Shown here: piece after piece, positions 36,652 through 46,695 of the stretch | How the letters are laid out: each line of letters starts with the position of its first letter | Position numbering within the stretch: the first letter of the stretch is position 1 | Source of the DNA: Erysipelotrichaceae bacterium | GTDB taxonomy: Bacteria > Bacillota_I > Bacilli_A > Erysipelotrichales > Erysipelotrichaceae | Length of the DNA stretch: 64,000 nucleotides | NCBI GenBank assembly: GCA_030526485.1 | Contig: JAUNCS010000003.1 | Span: forward strand, 1 to 64,000 | Reading direction: 5' to 3' | Made by a program: the position numbers and the translations under genes | Notes under the pieces: model-generated | What the model saw: the letters and a program-made list of their open reading frames with translations, nothing else | Database searches by the model: none | Told to the model about the DNA's origin: nothing

Positions 36652-38789
36652 TACTTAGTCCATTCTTCTTTCAATATGTAATAAGACGCTTTAAGTCTTT
36701 CATGATATGTTGGCTTATTGCCCCAAGACTTTAGAGTATAAGGAGCCATAGCGATGGTTTCACCATCCTTGGCTAAACCGACATAAATATCCTTAATTTT
36801 AATTGATTCTACCCCGTAATGTTTGAAGTAGTCATCATGAATCATTCTCTTGCTTGGATCAGAGAAATTTAATAACTGATAAGGTATCTTTAATTCAATT
36901 CCACTTCCATTTACATAGAAGTCAGCCAGCGAATCAAATTCCTCATAATCAGGATTACAGATGCCATATCTGAATAAACCAGTATTAAATAATGTGGCAT
37001 CATTTTCTTCAATTCTTGAATACTGCAGCAACATCTCAACCTTATAAAAGACATCACTGTCGATTGCCGGCATATTTTCCTTAAAGTAAATACTTGTATG
37101 ATAAATAGCTTCTGAATAAGTAGCCCTTAAGACATCGTATCTTTGCTGTACATAAAGCTGGGTATTGTCCTTGCCATCAATTTCTAAGACAAAGTCGATT
37201 GGTCTATCACTGTAGATATTTTGATAATTATTAGAACCACTGTTTGGCGTGATATCCAATAATAGATCTAACTTATCATTTTCAAAATCAAAGTCTTTAT
37301 CTTCGATATAGAAGTAAAGATATCTTTCATCCTGTTTCATATAAAGGGAACGATTGTTTTCACTGTAGACCAGATCACTTTCATCCCACTCTGAGAAATC
37401 ACCATCAACATAACTGATACATTTATCCTTACCTGGATCAAAAGATAATAAACCGAAGTACTGTTCGTTGGTCTGATAATCTGACCAGTAAGGGGTTCTA
37501 GTTAAATCGATGGCGTGCATAGTATTCCAGGTTCTTTTAAACCACTCATCCTGCCAGGTAAAGACCATACCGCCTGCACAACCGCTGTCCATAATATCTT
37601 CATAACAGCTTAATAAAGCCTGCCCCTGTTCAGACTCTGACATATGACCCTGATTACGATTGGTATTGGCATCAAGCTGGGCAATACCACGACCGGTACT
37701 GACACCAAATTCAGCAATTAATACCGGATAAGTATGATGCTTTGTCAAAGCAGTCAAATAAGCCTTGTAGGAATTATAAACGCCTTCTTCATTGATGAAG
37801 TCTTCCTTATTTAAACCATAAACTGAAATATCATCAATCAGATTAAAATAATCCGGGAAGTAAGGGTATGCGTGATATGAGGCAAAGATACCAGTCTTAA
37901 ATGTATCCTTAGCTCTTATATGTTCCACATCGACCTTGGCAGACTTCTTAAAGAATCTTGTGACATCTTCGGGATAATCCAAAGGGTCGGTAGTAGGCCA
38001 GTTGGAGAAGCTCATTAATTTCTGCTCCCCATATCTGTCAAATTCATAGGCAATCATGCTGTCAGCAACCTGCGTAAGCATGCATTCAAAGGCTGAAGCA
38101 TTCTCGGTATAAAGGAATCGGCCATCATAGTTTTGCTTACTAAAATCATCTTTATATAAGTTGTCAGTATAGGCAACAGTCTTATCTTCCCATTCAATAC
38201 CAATGATGTAACCCAGTACCCACTTGGAAATATCTTTTTTAAAGGTGCCGGAAGCACCAGCTGCCAAACCATTGGCTACCAGCTTCTTATTGCCATGTAC
38301 CACATCAACGATAGACTGACAGTCTTCTTTAAACTGCTTAAAGAATAAGTCGTCATAGGCATCAACTCTACTGTTTTGAATATAGTCGCTGATCCAGACA
38401 CCATGCAGGATGTAGATAGGTTTTTCATGACTCATATTGTAGTCATATAAGGCTTCATAGAAACTTGGATTCTGGGCAGTATAGACACGGATGGTGTTGG
38501 CACCCATTTCCCCAATCTGTTCTAGCCATCTGTCGTACTATTCTCTTTTAACGGCATATTGGGTAGAAAATTCACCTGGAATACCACTACCCAGGTTTAC
38601 ACCCTTAATTGTCATCGTTTCAAAAGAGTTTCCTTCTTTAATTAGAATCTGATCATTGAAAGTCTTGGCGAAATATTCTGCTTCGCTGTTTTTATTGATA
38701 TCGATATAAATGCCCTTTTGATAGTAGGCATAGTCTATTAATAATATGGTCAAAATAAGTAAGATGACTGTATAAATATATTTCTTCAT
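36651..38789 (-). pseudogene. Secreted glycoside hydrolase (clan GH-A-like) interrupted by an in-frame TAG
   Basis: Read through a single TAG (38538-38540), the frame gives 712 residues; as it stands it yields an 83-residue piece (38538-38789) and a 618-codon ORF (36651-38507). The same frame continues on both sides (AVKRE-stop-YDRWLEQIGEMGANTIRV), so only one codon is affected. The N-terminus has a membrane anchor or signal (5-25). Next is a TIM-barrel glycosidase resembling GH5/GH2-type enzymes, with VKGVNLGSG-like and MGANTIRVY phrases and the likely catalytic segments IIGIEWE and LIAEFGVSTG. From about residue 460 a CBM9-like domain opens with YVDGDFSEW. The downstream ORF alone would lack a signal peptide. 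Possible causes: recent mutation, sequencing error, or readthrough. Confidence 0.75.
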
Positions 38790-40225
38790 TATTCACTCAC
38801 CTCGTTATATTTCTTATTTGAACTATCAGCACTATATTGAAGAAGGGTATCAATATTCTCATCCATCCATCTTCCTCTTCTGATTAGGTAGTCCTTATAC
38901 TGATCAATGGCATCTTCATAGGAATTGATTTCCCAGACTGGCGTCTTAGGCACATTGATTTCTGGCCACCTTTCTCTGTTTCTATCGATTGCCTCACCCA
39001 AGAAGCTGCTGGTTTCATCGACATATTTTAAAAGATTTTCTTCACTTAATAAGTCTTCTCTTAAAGCTTTATATCTATTGATGATTCTTTTATTAAATTC
39101 CTCATCTTTCATCAGATATAAGAAAAGATAATCATTAACCAGATCAAAACCGGAAACTTCATCAGATGAGATATCCGCATTATTGGCACAGATATTAAAG
39201 TCCCAGACCGCCATCTTGTATTTACCACTTTTGTCCTTATATACATAAGTTGAGAACTGACCAGAGTCATTGTTTCCCGATAATTCATTAATGATAAAGT
39301 AGTCCACAAAAGAAGCTACATCAATATATTTTTCATAGCCAAAATCTTCACTCTTATAATCATAGGAATGAAGAGTCTTTTCAAAACGGTTATAGTCGTC
39401 AGTAATCTTCTTTTCGATTTCCGGCGTTAACTTGGCTCTAGGATAAATAATGCCAATCTGGTTGGCATAGATATAGGTATAGTGTGTAAAGTTATCGATA
39501 GTATATTCCTTTTCTGGTCTATCAAGTCTTAGGATATAGCCAGAATATGAACTGCGCTTTTTCTTGACTGAAATATCGATTCTTTCTTCAGATACGCTGA
39601 TTGGTGTAAGTAATAGATATAAACCATCATATTCACCATTGTTGAATAACTCTACATACTTACATGTTGGGGCATAGTCCATAATCTGACCAGCCAGGTT
39701 ATACCACATATAGTTACGCATATAGGTTTCATCGACATAGGGACCATAGAGCACATACTGGTGACCAGCTGGTAATCCTAAAACCGATATATCAATTTCA
39801 TTTCCTTCTTCATCAAGGCAATTAAATTCATAACTCTTTTTTAAGAAGGCTCTACTTGAATTGCCACGAATCTTGATATTGAGATTGCCGCTTTCTGTTG
39901 GTGTATCTAAAAGACTGTTATAGTGAATATCTGATGAATAAATATTATAAGTACCGGTAGTGATGTCTAAACCACTTTCGGTAGTAACATAGCCATCCTT
40001 ATAGTTTTCGCCATTGATATAGGCACCAGGAATACTTTCATCAGTAGTAATAGAAATAATTGGTAAATGCGAAGAAAAAGAAGTAGTCTCAACAGGACTT
40101 AACTCAGGACTTTCTAAGTGTTGAGTGTAATGGCTATTGGGACGCTTGTATAAAGTGGCCTGTAATAATACAGTACTTGTTATTCCCAATAGACACACAA
40201 CAGTTCCCAAGTTCTTCTTGTTCAT
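38789..40225 (-). CDS. CotH-type extracytoplasmic kinase
   Basis: 478 residues. An N-terminal signal anchor (about 7-24) is followed by a Ser/Thr-rich stretch, then a CotH kinase domain (about 110-430). Visible motifs are IKIRGNSSRAFLKKSYEF (the nucleotide-binding Arg/Lys region), a YMRNYMWYNLA segment, and the metal-binding MAVWDFNICANN where relatives usually have WDFD. CotH proteins are atypical kinases that phosphorylate surface proteins. The predicted topology puts the kinase outside the membrane. The stop overlaps the glycosidase start (taATG). It is third in the operon after the VTC and DUF4956 genes, a common trio. Confidence 0.88.
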   Translation of the reverse strand: MNKKNLGTVVCLLGITSTVLLQATLYKRPNSHYTQHLESPELSPVETTSFSSHLPIISITTDESIPGAYINGENYKDGYVTTESGLDITTGTYNIYSSDIHYNSLLDTPTESGNLNIKIRGNSSRAFLKKSYEFNCLDEEGNEIDISVLGLPAGHQYVLYGPYVDETYMRNYMWYNLAGQIMDYAPTCKYVELFNNGEYDGLYLLLTPISVSEERIDISVKKKRSSYSGYILRLDRPEKEYTIDNFTHYTYIYANQIGIIYPRAKLTPEIEKKITDDYNRFEKTLHSYDYKSEDFGYEKYIDVASFVDYFIINELSGNNDSGQFSTYVYKDKSGKYKMAVWDFNICANNADISSDEVSGFDLVNDYLFLYLMKDEEFNKRIINRYKALREDLLSEENLLKYVDETSSFLGEAIDRNRERWPEINVPKTPVWEINSYEDAIDQYKDYLIRRGRWMDENIDTLLQYSADSSNKKYNEVSE

Positions 40226-40251
40226 GACTGCTTCTCCTAAATAGTTAATAG

Positions 40252-40935
40252 TTAATTAGATACTTCATCGTTTTGTAAAACAATATTTACATAATCAATA
40301 TCGCCAATGGCATATATTGTATCGTTGATACCTGAACCTCTGGTTTCAGCCTTCAACATAATTCGCTGATTTATTTCATAGATAAATTCAATATCATCTC
40401 TACTTGAATTCTTGACTCTTAAGACCGCCTGACGATTAAACAGCTTAAAGACAACAGATTGAATCTCGGCTTCCTTACTTTTTCTGGCCTTGATTACCAG
40501 CAATACTCTTTGTTCATTTTTCACAAAACCGGCAATCGAAATAACTAAGAAGACAATAGCTGAGCCAAGTGAAGCTACGATATAGTCCTGAGCGCCACAA
40601 CAGATACCAGCGATAATAGCCCAGAAGATAAAGACAGTGTCTCTTGAATCTTTAATAGCTGTTCTAAATCTGACAATAGATAAAGCACCAACCATACCTA
40701 AGGACATTGCCATATTATTGCCGATAACTGTTAATGCCATAGCGGTTAAAACGGTTAAGACAATAAGTGAGACATTAAACTTTCTTGAATAAATAGTTCC
40801 CATATGTGAGATACCATAGGTCACATAAATAACCAGTCCCACAATTAAGGCTGCCAAGAGGTTAGCCAAAATAGTCTGCCAACCCAAATCAGTCTGATTT
40901 AAAAGGATAGTAAATAATTCTTCTTTAAAACTCAT
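40252..40935 (-). CDS. DUF4956 membrane protein
   Basis: 227 residues: about four membrane helices between residues 25 and 150 with the family's conserved stretch MAMSLGMVGALSIVRFRTAIKDSRDTVFIFWAI, then a soluble C-terminal domain (about 155-225). The function is not established. DUF4956 proteins nearly always accompany VTC-domain and CotH genes and could be the membrane partner or channel of the VTC polymerase. It lies two bases after the VTC gene. Confidence 0.88.
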   Translation of the reverse strand: MSFKEELFTILLNQTDLGWQTILANLLAALIVGLVIYVTYGISHMGTIYSRKFNVSLIVLTVLTAMALTVIGNNMAMSLGMVGALSIVRFRTAIKDSRDTVFIFWAIIAGICCGAQDYIVASLGSAIVFLVISIAGFVKNEQRVLLVIKARKSKEAEIQSVVFKLFNRQAVLRVKNSSRDDIEFIYEINQRIMLKAETRGSGINDTIYAIGDIDYVNIVLQNDEVSN

Positions 40936-40937
40936 AA

Positions 40938-41624
40938 TTAGCCCCCATAATTTATACGTGCCATAACATACTTGCTGTTAGATGTTTCACTCTTATCAAC
41001 AATACTTAATATATCTTTTATATAGGATAAAAGAAAACGATTATATTTAACTTCCAGGATAATCTTTGAGGGATCATTAACAGGAACTGTTAAGAGATCT
41101 TTATCAAAGATATTGAAGTTGGATTCACTGGCCCTGATATTGGAATCGATGGTGATACGAATATCATTCTCATCGGCATAGTAAGCTCTTCGATCATAAT
41201 CAACTACACAGACCGGCCTATACATTTCTAAGCTCATAATGGTATAGATTTCCGCTGCGAAGGGATCATCATACTTTAAAAGGCAGGAATATTCTCTATT
41301 GATTAGTTTTATGGCGTCTTCTCTGCTGATCCTTAAACTTCGCTTTAACTGGTACTGACCAGTCTTCTGTTTAAGCTCCAGCTTGATGAAGTCATCGGAA
41401 CAGTTATAGATTCTTATTCTGATCTTTCTTCGATTTTCTACGCCATCCATTTTTTCAAAATAGTCCTTGTCATTAATGGAATCAAAGTAAAGTGATCGTA
41501 TCAGATAAGTATTGTCACTATTAAAAGAATCCCTCTTAATGGTCTGATCAAGGATTCTCTTAAGTTTATATTCCTCTACCATATTCACGAGGTATTTTTT
41601 CTCCAGTCGACTTACCTGTAACAT
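40938..41624 (-). CDS. VTC-domain (polyphosphate polymerase-like) protein
   Basis: 228 residues. It begins with the VTC pattern RLEKKYLV and continues with YLIRSLYFDS, RRKIRIRIYN, IKLELKQKTG, VDYDRRAYY, ITIDSNI and IILEVKYN: the alternating Arg/Lys/Glu residues that line the tunnel of the Vtc4 catalytic domain. Yeast Vtc4 makes polyphosphate from ATP. In bacteria the product and partner are less clear. First gene of the minus-strand operon. The ATG follows a -10 box by eight bases with no Shine-Dalgarno, so it is probably leaderless. Confidence 0.87.
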   Translation of the reverse strand: MLQVSRLEKKYLVNMVEEYKLKRILDQTIKRDSFNSDNTYLIRSLYFDSINDKDYFEKMDGVENRRKIRIRIYNCSDDFIKLELKQKTGQYQLKRSLRISREDAIKLINREYSCLLKYDDPFAAEIYTIMSLEMYRPVCVVDYDRRAYYADENDIRITIDSNIRASESNFNIFDKDLLTVPVNDPSKIILEVKYNRFLLSYIKDILSIVDKSETSNSKYVMARINYGG

Positions 41625-41632
41625 TTTTGAAT

Positions 41633-41641
41633 ATTATAACA
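41633..41641 (-). promoter_or_regulatory. Extended -10 promoter of the VTC-to-GT2 operon (near-leaderless)
   Basis: On the minus strand TGTTATAAT (an extended -10) lies eight bases before ATG 41624. No ribosome-binding site fits between, so the transcript would start within one or two bases of the AUG. Confidence 0.6.
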
Positions 41642-41765
41642 TTTTGGTCCCTTGAAATATGCTTATTATCACTGTCCTGGCAGTCTTTTTAAAAGCCTTT
41701 TGTGTAGCCTTATTTTTTTGATTTTTATCGTTAAAAAATTATTTAAAAAAATAGCGGAAAAAGTA

Positions 41766-41836
41766 TTGAAAAGTGGGTTCTTTTAATATAATATTTGATT
41801 GTTGTTAATAAAACATTAAGTTTAGTATTACTAAAC
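41766..41836 (+). promoter_or_regulatory. Promoter and palindromic operator of the XRE-pot operon
   Basis: TTGAAA (41766-41771) and TATAAT (41787-41792) form a promoter with a short 15-bp spacer; TAATAT (41789-41794) gives 17 bp. Downstream is a perfect palindrome GTTTAGT-ATT-ACTAAAC (41820-41836), then the ribosome-binding site AGGAAGGAGG. The palindrome in the leader is a natural site for self-repression by the XRE-cupin protein. The rest of the 226-bp divergent gap holds no ORF. Confidence 0.55.
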
Positions 41837-41850
41837 AGGAAGGAGGCTAG

Positions 41851-42390
41851 ATGGACATCGGACAAAGAATAAAAGCCTTAAGAACCAAAAATGGTTTGAC
41901 GCTTGAAGAATTAGCCTCACGTTCCGAATTAACAAAGGGTTTCCTTTCCCAGCTGGAAAGAAATCTGACTTCGCCAAGTATTACTACTTTAGAAAATATT
42001 ACGGAAGTATTTGGGGTGAGTCTGGAAGACTTCTTTAAGGAAGATAAGGCTGAACAGATAAAGTTTTCAGAAGATGATTACTTTGTCGACGAAAAGGAAA
42101 AATCAACAATTACCTGGCTGGTTCCAAACGCTCAAAAAAATGAGATGGAACCAATTCTTCTTACTTTAGAAGAAAAGGGTGAGTCAAATATCATTGATCC
42201 TCATGAAGGAGAGGAATTTGGCTATATCTTACAGGGTAAGGTTGAACTGATTGACTTGGACAGTAAGAAGAAAACTGTTCTAAAAAAGGATGAAACATTT
42301 TATTTAAAAGGTGATTTCAGACATAAACTGGTGAACAATTCAAAGCAGGTGGCTGAACTTATTTGGATTACAACGCCGCCATTATTTTAA
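41851..42390 (+). CDS. XRE-family regulator with cupin sensor domain
   Basis: 179 residues: an N-terminal helix-turn-helix (about 5-60, [36 protein letters not shown]) and a C-terminal cupin_2 domain (about 105-178, [16 protein letters not shown]). This matches the PuuR-like regulators that often sit in front of potABCD in Bacillota and sense polyamines or related ligands. A strong ribosome-binding site precedes the ATG. potA starts 11 bases after the stop, so it is in the transport operon it probably controls. Confidence 0.88.
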   Translation: MDIGQRIKALRTKNGLTLEELASRSELTKGFLSQLERNLTSPSITTLENITEVFGVSLEDFFKEDKAEQIKFSEDDYFVDEKEKSTITWLVPNAQKNEMEPILLTLEEKGESNIIDPHEGEEFGYILQGKVELIDLDSKKKTVLKKDETFYLKGDFRHKLVNNSKQVAELIWITTPPLF

Positions 42391-42401
42391 GGGGAATAAA
42401 C

Positions 42402-43970
42402 ATGAAGAAATTGATTGAATTTAAAAACATCGTTAAATCATTTGATGGCTCTATCGTTTTAAGAGGTATTAATCTTGATATCTATGAAAACGAATTTGTG
42501 ACACTGCTTGGTCCTTCAGGTTGTGGTAAGACTACTTTATTAAGAATCTTAGGTGGTTTCCTAGATACTGATGAGGGTGAAGTAATCTTTGATGGTGAAG
42601 AAATTTCCAAGGTACCTGCCTACAAGAGAGAAATCAATACTGTTTTCCAGAAGTATGCACTATTCCCACATTTAAATGTTTATGACAATATCGCCTTTGG
42701 TTTAAAACTAAAGAAACAGTCAAAAGACGTTATTGACCAGAAAGTAAATCGTATGCTTTCACTTATTGGTCTTGAAGGCTATGGTGACCGTAATGTCAAC
42801 CAGCTATCAGGTGGTCAGCAGCAGCGTGTAGCTATTGCCAGAGCCCTGGTTAATGAACCATATGTTCTTTTACTTGATGAACCTCTAAGTGCCTTAGATA
42901 AGTCTTTAAGAAAAGAAATGCAGTACGAATTAAAGAGGATCCAACAGGAAGTTGGTATTACTTTCATCTTCGTAACTCACGACCAGGAAGAAGCACTGAC
43001 AATGTCAGATAAGATCGTTGTTATGAAAGACGGTATTATCCAACAGATTGGTTCTCCTACTGAAATCTACAATGAACCAGCAAATGAATATGTTGCAACT
43101 TTCATTGGTGAATCAAATATCTTAGATGGTGTTATGAAAGATGACTATCTTGTTAATTTTGATGACACTGATTATAAATGCGTAGACTACGGCTTTAAGC
43201 GAAATGAAGAAGTAGACATCGTAATCAGACCAGAAGATCTGGAAATCGTAAAAAGAGGTAGAGGCCTGATTCCAGGTGAAGTTAAGTCAGTTTTATTTAA
43301 GGGTATGCACAACGAAATCATGGTACAGACTGTATCTGGTGCTTCAAAGACTGTAACAATGCATGTTATTGGTAACCATGACTTAACAAATGAAGATGCC
43401 AAGGAAAAGATTTCTGCCAACGACTTCTACATGGACTTGGAAGACGTTGATTTACTATCTGATACAGAAGTTATCATGCGTGCCAATGCGCAAGCCTGGG
43501 ATGAAGATGAAGAACTTATCTCTTTATCAAGAGTTGAATATGATATCAAGAAGGAACCTGGTACTTATGAAGTAACTTTCGCTACTCATAAGGGTTCAGA
43601 AATCACTATCAAGGCTTATGTACTGGAACCTAAGTTCATTGAAGATGATAAGCAGGGTGTTGCGGTTTCAGCATTCGACTTCTTTATCACTGCTGATGAA
43701 TTAAGAGAATCTATCGCTCTTGATACTGACTTATGTATCTGGGCTAAGGCTGAGGCTTGGGACTTAGAAACAGAACAGCCTATTGAAATCTATGATGTAA
43801 TTTATGACTTTGATGAAGAAAACATCAAAGAAGGTGAATATAAGATTACTTATGCGGTAGAAGGAAGAGTATTCAAGGTTCATACAACCAAGAATGCCGA
43901 AGTTGGTGCTAAGGTTGACTTAACTTTCGACCCAGAAGCAATTCACGTTATGTCTAAAATGAGGTACTAA
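42402..43970 (+). CDS. potA: Spermidine/putrescine ABC transporter ATPase PotA, with duplicated insertion
   Basis: 522 residues from ATG 42402 (chosen over 42363 because AAGGGGA lies just upstream and [14 protein letters not shown] is a normal start). The ABC core is complete: Walker [11 protein letters not shown]-loop, signature LSGGQQQR, Walker B VLLLDEP, H-loop THD. The C-terminal TOBE domain starts normally ([24 protein letters not shown]) and ends normally ([17 protein letters not shown]). Between them lies an extra segment of about 155 residues (about 330-490) made of two similar units, each with an [AV]-N/K-A-x-AWD and a GxYxxT(F/Y)A pattern. Typical PotA has about 350-380 residues. 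It energises polyamine uptake with PotBCD. Confidence 0.93.
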   Translation: MKKLIEFKNIVKSFDGSIVLRGINLDIYENEFVTLLGPSGCGKTTLLRILGGFLDTDEGEVIFDGEEISKVPAYKREINTVFQKYALFPHLNVYDNIAFGLKLKKQSKDVIDQKVNRMLSLIGLEGYGDRNVNQLSGGQQQRVAIARALVNEPYVLLLDEPLSALDKSLRKEMQYELKRIQQEVGITFIFVTHDQEEALTMSDKIVVMKDGIIQQIGSPTEIYNEPANEYVATFIGESNILDGVMKDDYLVNFDDTDYKCVDYGFKRNEEVDIVIRPEDLEIVKRGRGLIPGEVKSVLFKGMHNEIMVQTVSGASKTVTMHVIGNHDLTNEDAKEKISANDFYMDLEDVDLLSDTEVIMRANAQAWDEDEELISLSRVEYDIKKEPGTYEVTFATHKGSEITIKAYVLEPKFIEDDKQGVAVSAFDFFITADELRESIALDTDLCIWAKAEAWDLETEQPIEIYDVIYDFDEENIKEGEYKITYAVEGRVFKVHTTKNAEVGAKVDLTFDPEAIHVMSKMRY

Positions 43971-43972
43971 AA

Positions 43973-44755
43973 ATGAAATCATTTTCTAAAATGGCGTGGC
44001 CTTATATGTTATGGTTGGGTGCATTTGTTGTCATTCCGATGTTTTTGATTCTGATGTACTCAATCACCAGACAGGGCAACAGTGTTATCACATTAAACTT
44101 CACAATTGAGAACTTCGCAAAGTTTTTCTCTGACAGTATATTTCCGATTGTTCTATGGAGATCATTAAAGATTGCCCTGATCACTACAGTACTATGCATT
44201 CTTATTGGTTATCCATGTGCTTATATCATTGCGAACATGTCTGAAAGAGCTCAGGCCTTCGCAATTCTGTTAATCACTCTTCCAATGTGGATTAACATGC
44301 TGATTAGAACCTATGCCTGGAAGGGTATCCTGTCTTACTTTGATATGGACGCTTCTATTAAGGTCATCATTGGTATGGTATATAACTTCTTGCCATTCAT
44401 GATCTTACAGATTCATACATCTTTAAGTAAGCTTGATCGAAATCTTATTACAGCTGCTGAAGATTTAGGAGCTGATAAGTTTGAAACTTTCAAGCGCGTA
44501 ATTCTGCCATTATCAATTCCAGGTGTTATCTCAGGCATTACCCTGGTATTCTTACCAGCTGTATCAAGCTTCTTTATTCCTAAGCTTTTAGGTGGTGGTG
44601 AATATGTACTTATCGGTAACCTGATTGAAAACTACTTTATCTCAGTAGGTAACTGGAACTATGGTAGTGCTATTTCCCTGATTATGGCTTTAGTAATCAT
44701 TCTTTCAATGTTTGTTACTAAGAAGCTTGATAAGAAAGTGGGTAGTGAAGACTAA
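43973..44755 (+). CDS. potB: Spermidine/putrescine ABC permease PotB
   Basis: 260 residues with about six membrane helices and the permease EAA-type loop AAEDLGADKFETFKRVILPLSIPGV, which docks on PotA. It starts two bases after potA and overlaps the potC start (taATG). It forms the membrane channel with PotC. Confidence 0.94.
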   Translation: MKSFSKMAWPYMLWLGAFVVIPMFLILMYSITRQGNSVITLNFTIENFAKFFSDSIFPIVLWRSLKIALITTVLCILIGYPCAYIIANMSERAQAFAILLITLPMWINMLIRTYAWKGILSYFDMDASIKVIIGMVYNFLPFMILQIHTSLSKLDRNLITAAEDLGADKFETFKRVILPLSIPGVISGITLVFLPAVSSFFIPKLLGGGEYVLIGNLIENYFISVGNWNYGSAISLIMALVIILSMFVTKKLDKKVGSED

Positions 44756-45549
44756 TGGAAAAGTTAAAAAATTTCTTAGGCAAGTCATATGTCTGGCTTG
44801 TAATGTTATTCTTCTATGTGCCAATTATCTATGTATGTGTCTTCTCATTTAATGAATCAAAGTCACTTACAAGATTTACCGGCTTCTCATTACAGTGGTA
44901 TCAGAAAATGTTTGAATCTCGTACCATCATGGAAGCTATTTACTATACTGTAGCTATTGCCGTAATTGCTACTATTGTTTCAACTGTTGTTGGTACAATT
45001 ACTGCTATTGGCTTATCTAAGTCAAGAAAGATTGTAAGAGATGTAGTCTTACAGATTAATGACTTGCCAATGATGAATCCGGATATCGTTACGGCGATCG
45101 GCTTCATGTTACTGTTTACTTCTTTACATATTGAAAAAGGCTTTATGACAATCCTATTGGCTCATATCGCTTTCTGTATTCCGTATGTAATCCTGAGTGT
45201 TATGCCACGTCTTCGTCAGCTTGATGACAATCTGGCAGAAGCAGCACTGGACTTAGGCTGTACACCAGTTCAGGCTTTAACCAAGGTAATCATTCCGCAG
45301 TTAAAGACTGGTATTGTTTCAGGGGCATTAATCGCCTTCACTATGAGTTTTGATGACTTCGTAATCAGTTTCTTTACTTCAGGTTCAGGCATCAATACAA
45401 TTGCGATTTATGTCTACTCTTCAATAAAGCGTATCAATCCAACAATTAACGCTTTATCAACAATCATTGTTTTAATCGTCACTGTAGTACTTATTGTTGT
45501 CAATGTAGTACCGATGATTAAAGATAAAAAATTAAAGGAAGGAAAATAA
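44755..45549 (+). CDS. potC: Spermidine/putrescine ABC permease PotC
   Basis: 264 residues with six membrane helices and the loop AALDLGCTPVQALTKVIIPQLKTGI. Its first ATG overlaps the potB stop, and potD follows one base after its own stop. Partner of PotB in the polyamine channel. Confidence 0.94.
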   Translation: MEKLKNFLGKSYVWLVMLFFYVPIIYVCVFSFNESKSLTRFTGFSLQWYQKMFESRTIMEAIYYTVAIAVIATIVSTVVGTITAIGLSKSRKIVRDVVLQINDLPMMNPDIVTAIGFMLLFTSLHIEKGFMTILLAHIAFCIPYVILSVMPRLRQLDDNLAEAALDLGCTPVQALTKVIIPQLKTGIVSGALIAFTMSFDDFVISFFTSGSGINTIAIYVYSSIKRINPTINALSTIIVLIVTVVLIVVNVVPMIKDKKLKEGK

Positions 45550-45550
45550 A

Positions 45551-46645
45551 ATGAAAAAATTAGCTCTATGCTTATTAAGCGTATTAATGATTCTTTCATT
45601 AGGCGCTTGTTCAAAGAAGGAAAATAAATCTGACTTTGACCCTATCGCTGAATTTGGTTCAGACACACTAAACGTATTCAACTGGGGTGAATATATCGGT
45701 GAAGAAACTCAAAAGGCTTTCGAAGAAAAGTACAATGTTAAGGTTAACTACAAGATGTTCGACTCAAACGAAGAAATGTACACTTCAATGATCATGGGTG
45801 ACTCATATGATGTTATCTATCCATCTGATTACATGGTTGAACGTTTAATCAAGGAAGGCAGAATCCAGAAACTTGATACTAGCCTAATCACAAATATCGA
45901 TAAGATTGCTGATGGTCTTGCTTCTCCAGACTATGACCCAGCTCATGAATATTCAATTCCTTACTTCCAGGGTTCAGTAGGTATTGCCTACAACAAGAAT
46001 ATGGTTACAATCGAAGAATTAGAAGCTGAAGGCTGGAACATTCTTGTTAATCCTAAGTACAAGGGTCAGATCTTCGTTTACGATGCTGATAGAGACAACT
46101 TCATGCCTGCATTCAAGGCTTTAGGTTATTCAATGAACACTACTGATGAAGCTGAAATCGAAGCAGCTTACCAGTGGTTACTAAACCAGGCTAAGACTAT
46201 GGAACCTGCATATGGTACCGATGAAATCAATGATGATATGATCAACGGTAACTATGCATTAGCTATCTGCTACTCAGGTGCTGCTAGCTACATCATTTCT
46301 GAAAATGATGAAATCGGCTACTATGAACCTAAACAGGGTACTAACGTTTGGTCTGATGCAATGTGCATTCCTACAGATGCTAAGAACGTTAAACTAGCTC
46401 ATGCTTGGATCAACTTCAACCTTGAAAAAGAAGTTGCTATGGATAACTCAATCTACGTTGGTTACACTTCAGGTCAGAAAGAAGCTTTAGCTGAACTATC
46501 TGCTGAAGGTGGTGAATTCGATGGTATCGAAGCTTACACTCCAAGAGTTGGCTACGAACTAGATGAAGAATACCATGATGATAACGTTCTAAAAGAAAAG
46601 TTAGCTGAACTTTGGGTAAAAGTTAAGGCTACTAAGGGCGAATAA
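45551..46645 (+). CDS. potD: Polyamine-binding lipoprotein PotD
   Basis: 364 residues. A lipoprotein signal ends in LSLGAC, with Cys20 as the lipidation site. The binding-protein fold shows the PotD patterns LNVFNWGEYIGEET, DVIYPSDYMVERLI, FQGSVGIAYNKNMV and YALAICYSGAASYI. It catches spermidine or putrescine outside the membrane and delivers it to PotBC. GGAAGG precedes the ATG. A terminator follows. Confidence 0.94.
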   Translation: MKKLALCLLSVLMILSLGACSKKENKSDFDPIAEFGSDTLNVFNWGEYIGEETQKAFEEKYNVKVNYKMFDSNEEMYTSMIMGDSYDVIYPSDYMVERLIKEGRIQKLDTSLITNIDKIADGLASPDYDPAHEYSIPYFQGSVGIAYNKNMVTIEELEAEGWNILVNPKYKGQIFVYDADRDNFMPAFKALGYSMNTTDEAEIEAAYQWLLNQAKTMEPAYGTDEINDDMINGNYALAICYSGAASYIISENDEIGYYEPKQGTNVWSDAMCIPTDAKNVKLAHAWINFNLEKEVAMDNSIYVGYTSGQKEALAELSAEGGEFDGIEAYTPRVGYELDEEYHDDNVLKEKLAELWVKVKATKGE

Positions 46646-46656
46646 TTAAATAAGAG

Positions 46657-46683
46657 ATATGGCGCTAAATAGCGCCATATTTT
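46657..46683 (+). terminator. Terminator of the pot operon
   Basis: Perfect 10-bp stem ATATGGCGCT / AGCGCCATAT with AAAT loop, then TTT. The next gene's possible -10 (TAAAAT 46683-46688) starts at its edge. Confidence 0.9.
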
Positions 46684-46695
46684 AAAATAGGTATT

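Noticed and set aside
38507-38507. The 618-codon glycosidase ORF as an independent gene
   Set aside because: It begins mid-domain, lacks an export signal, and is in the same frame as the preceding 83-codon ORF across one TAG.
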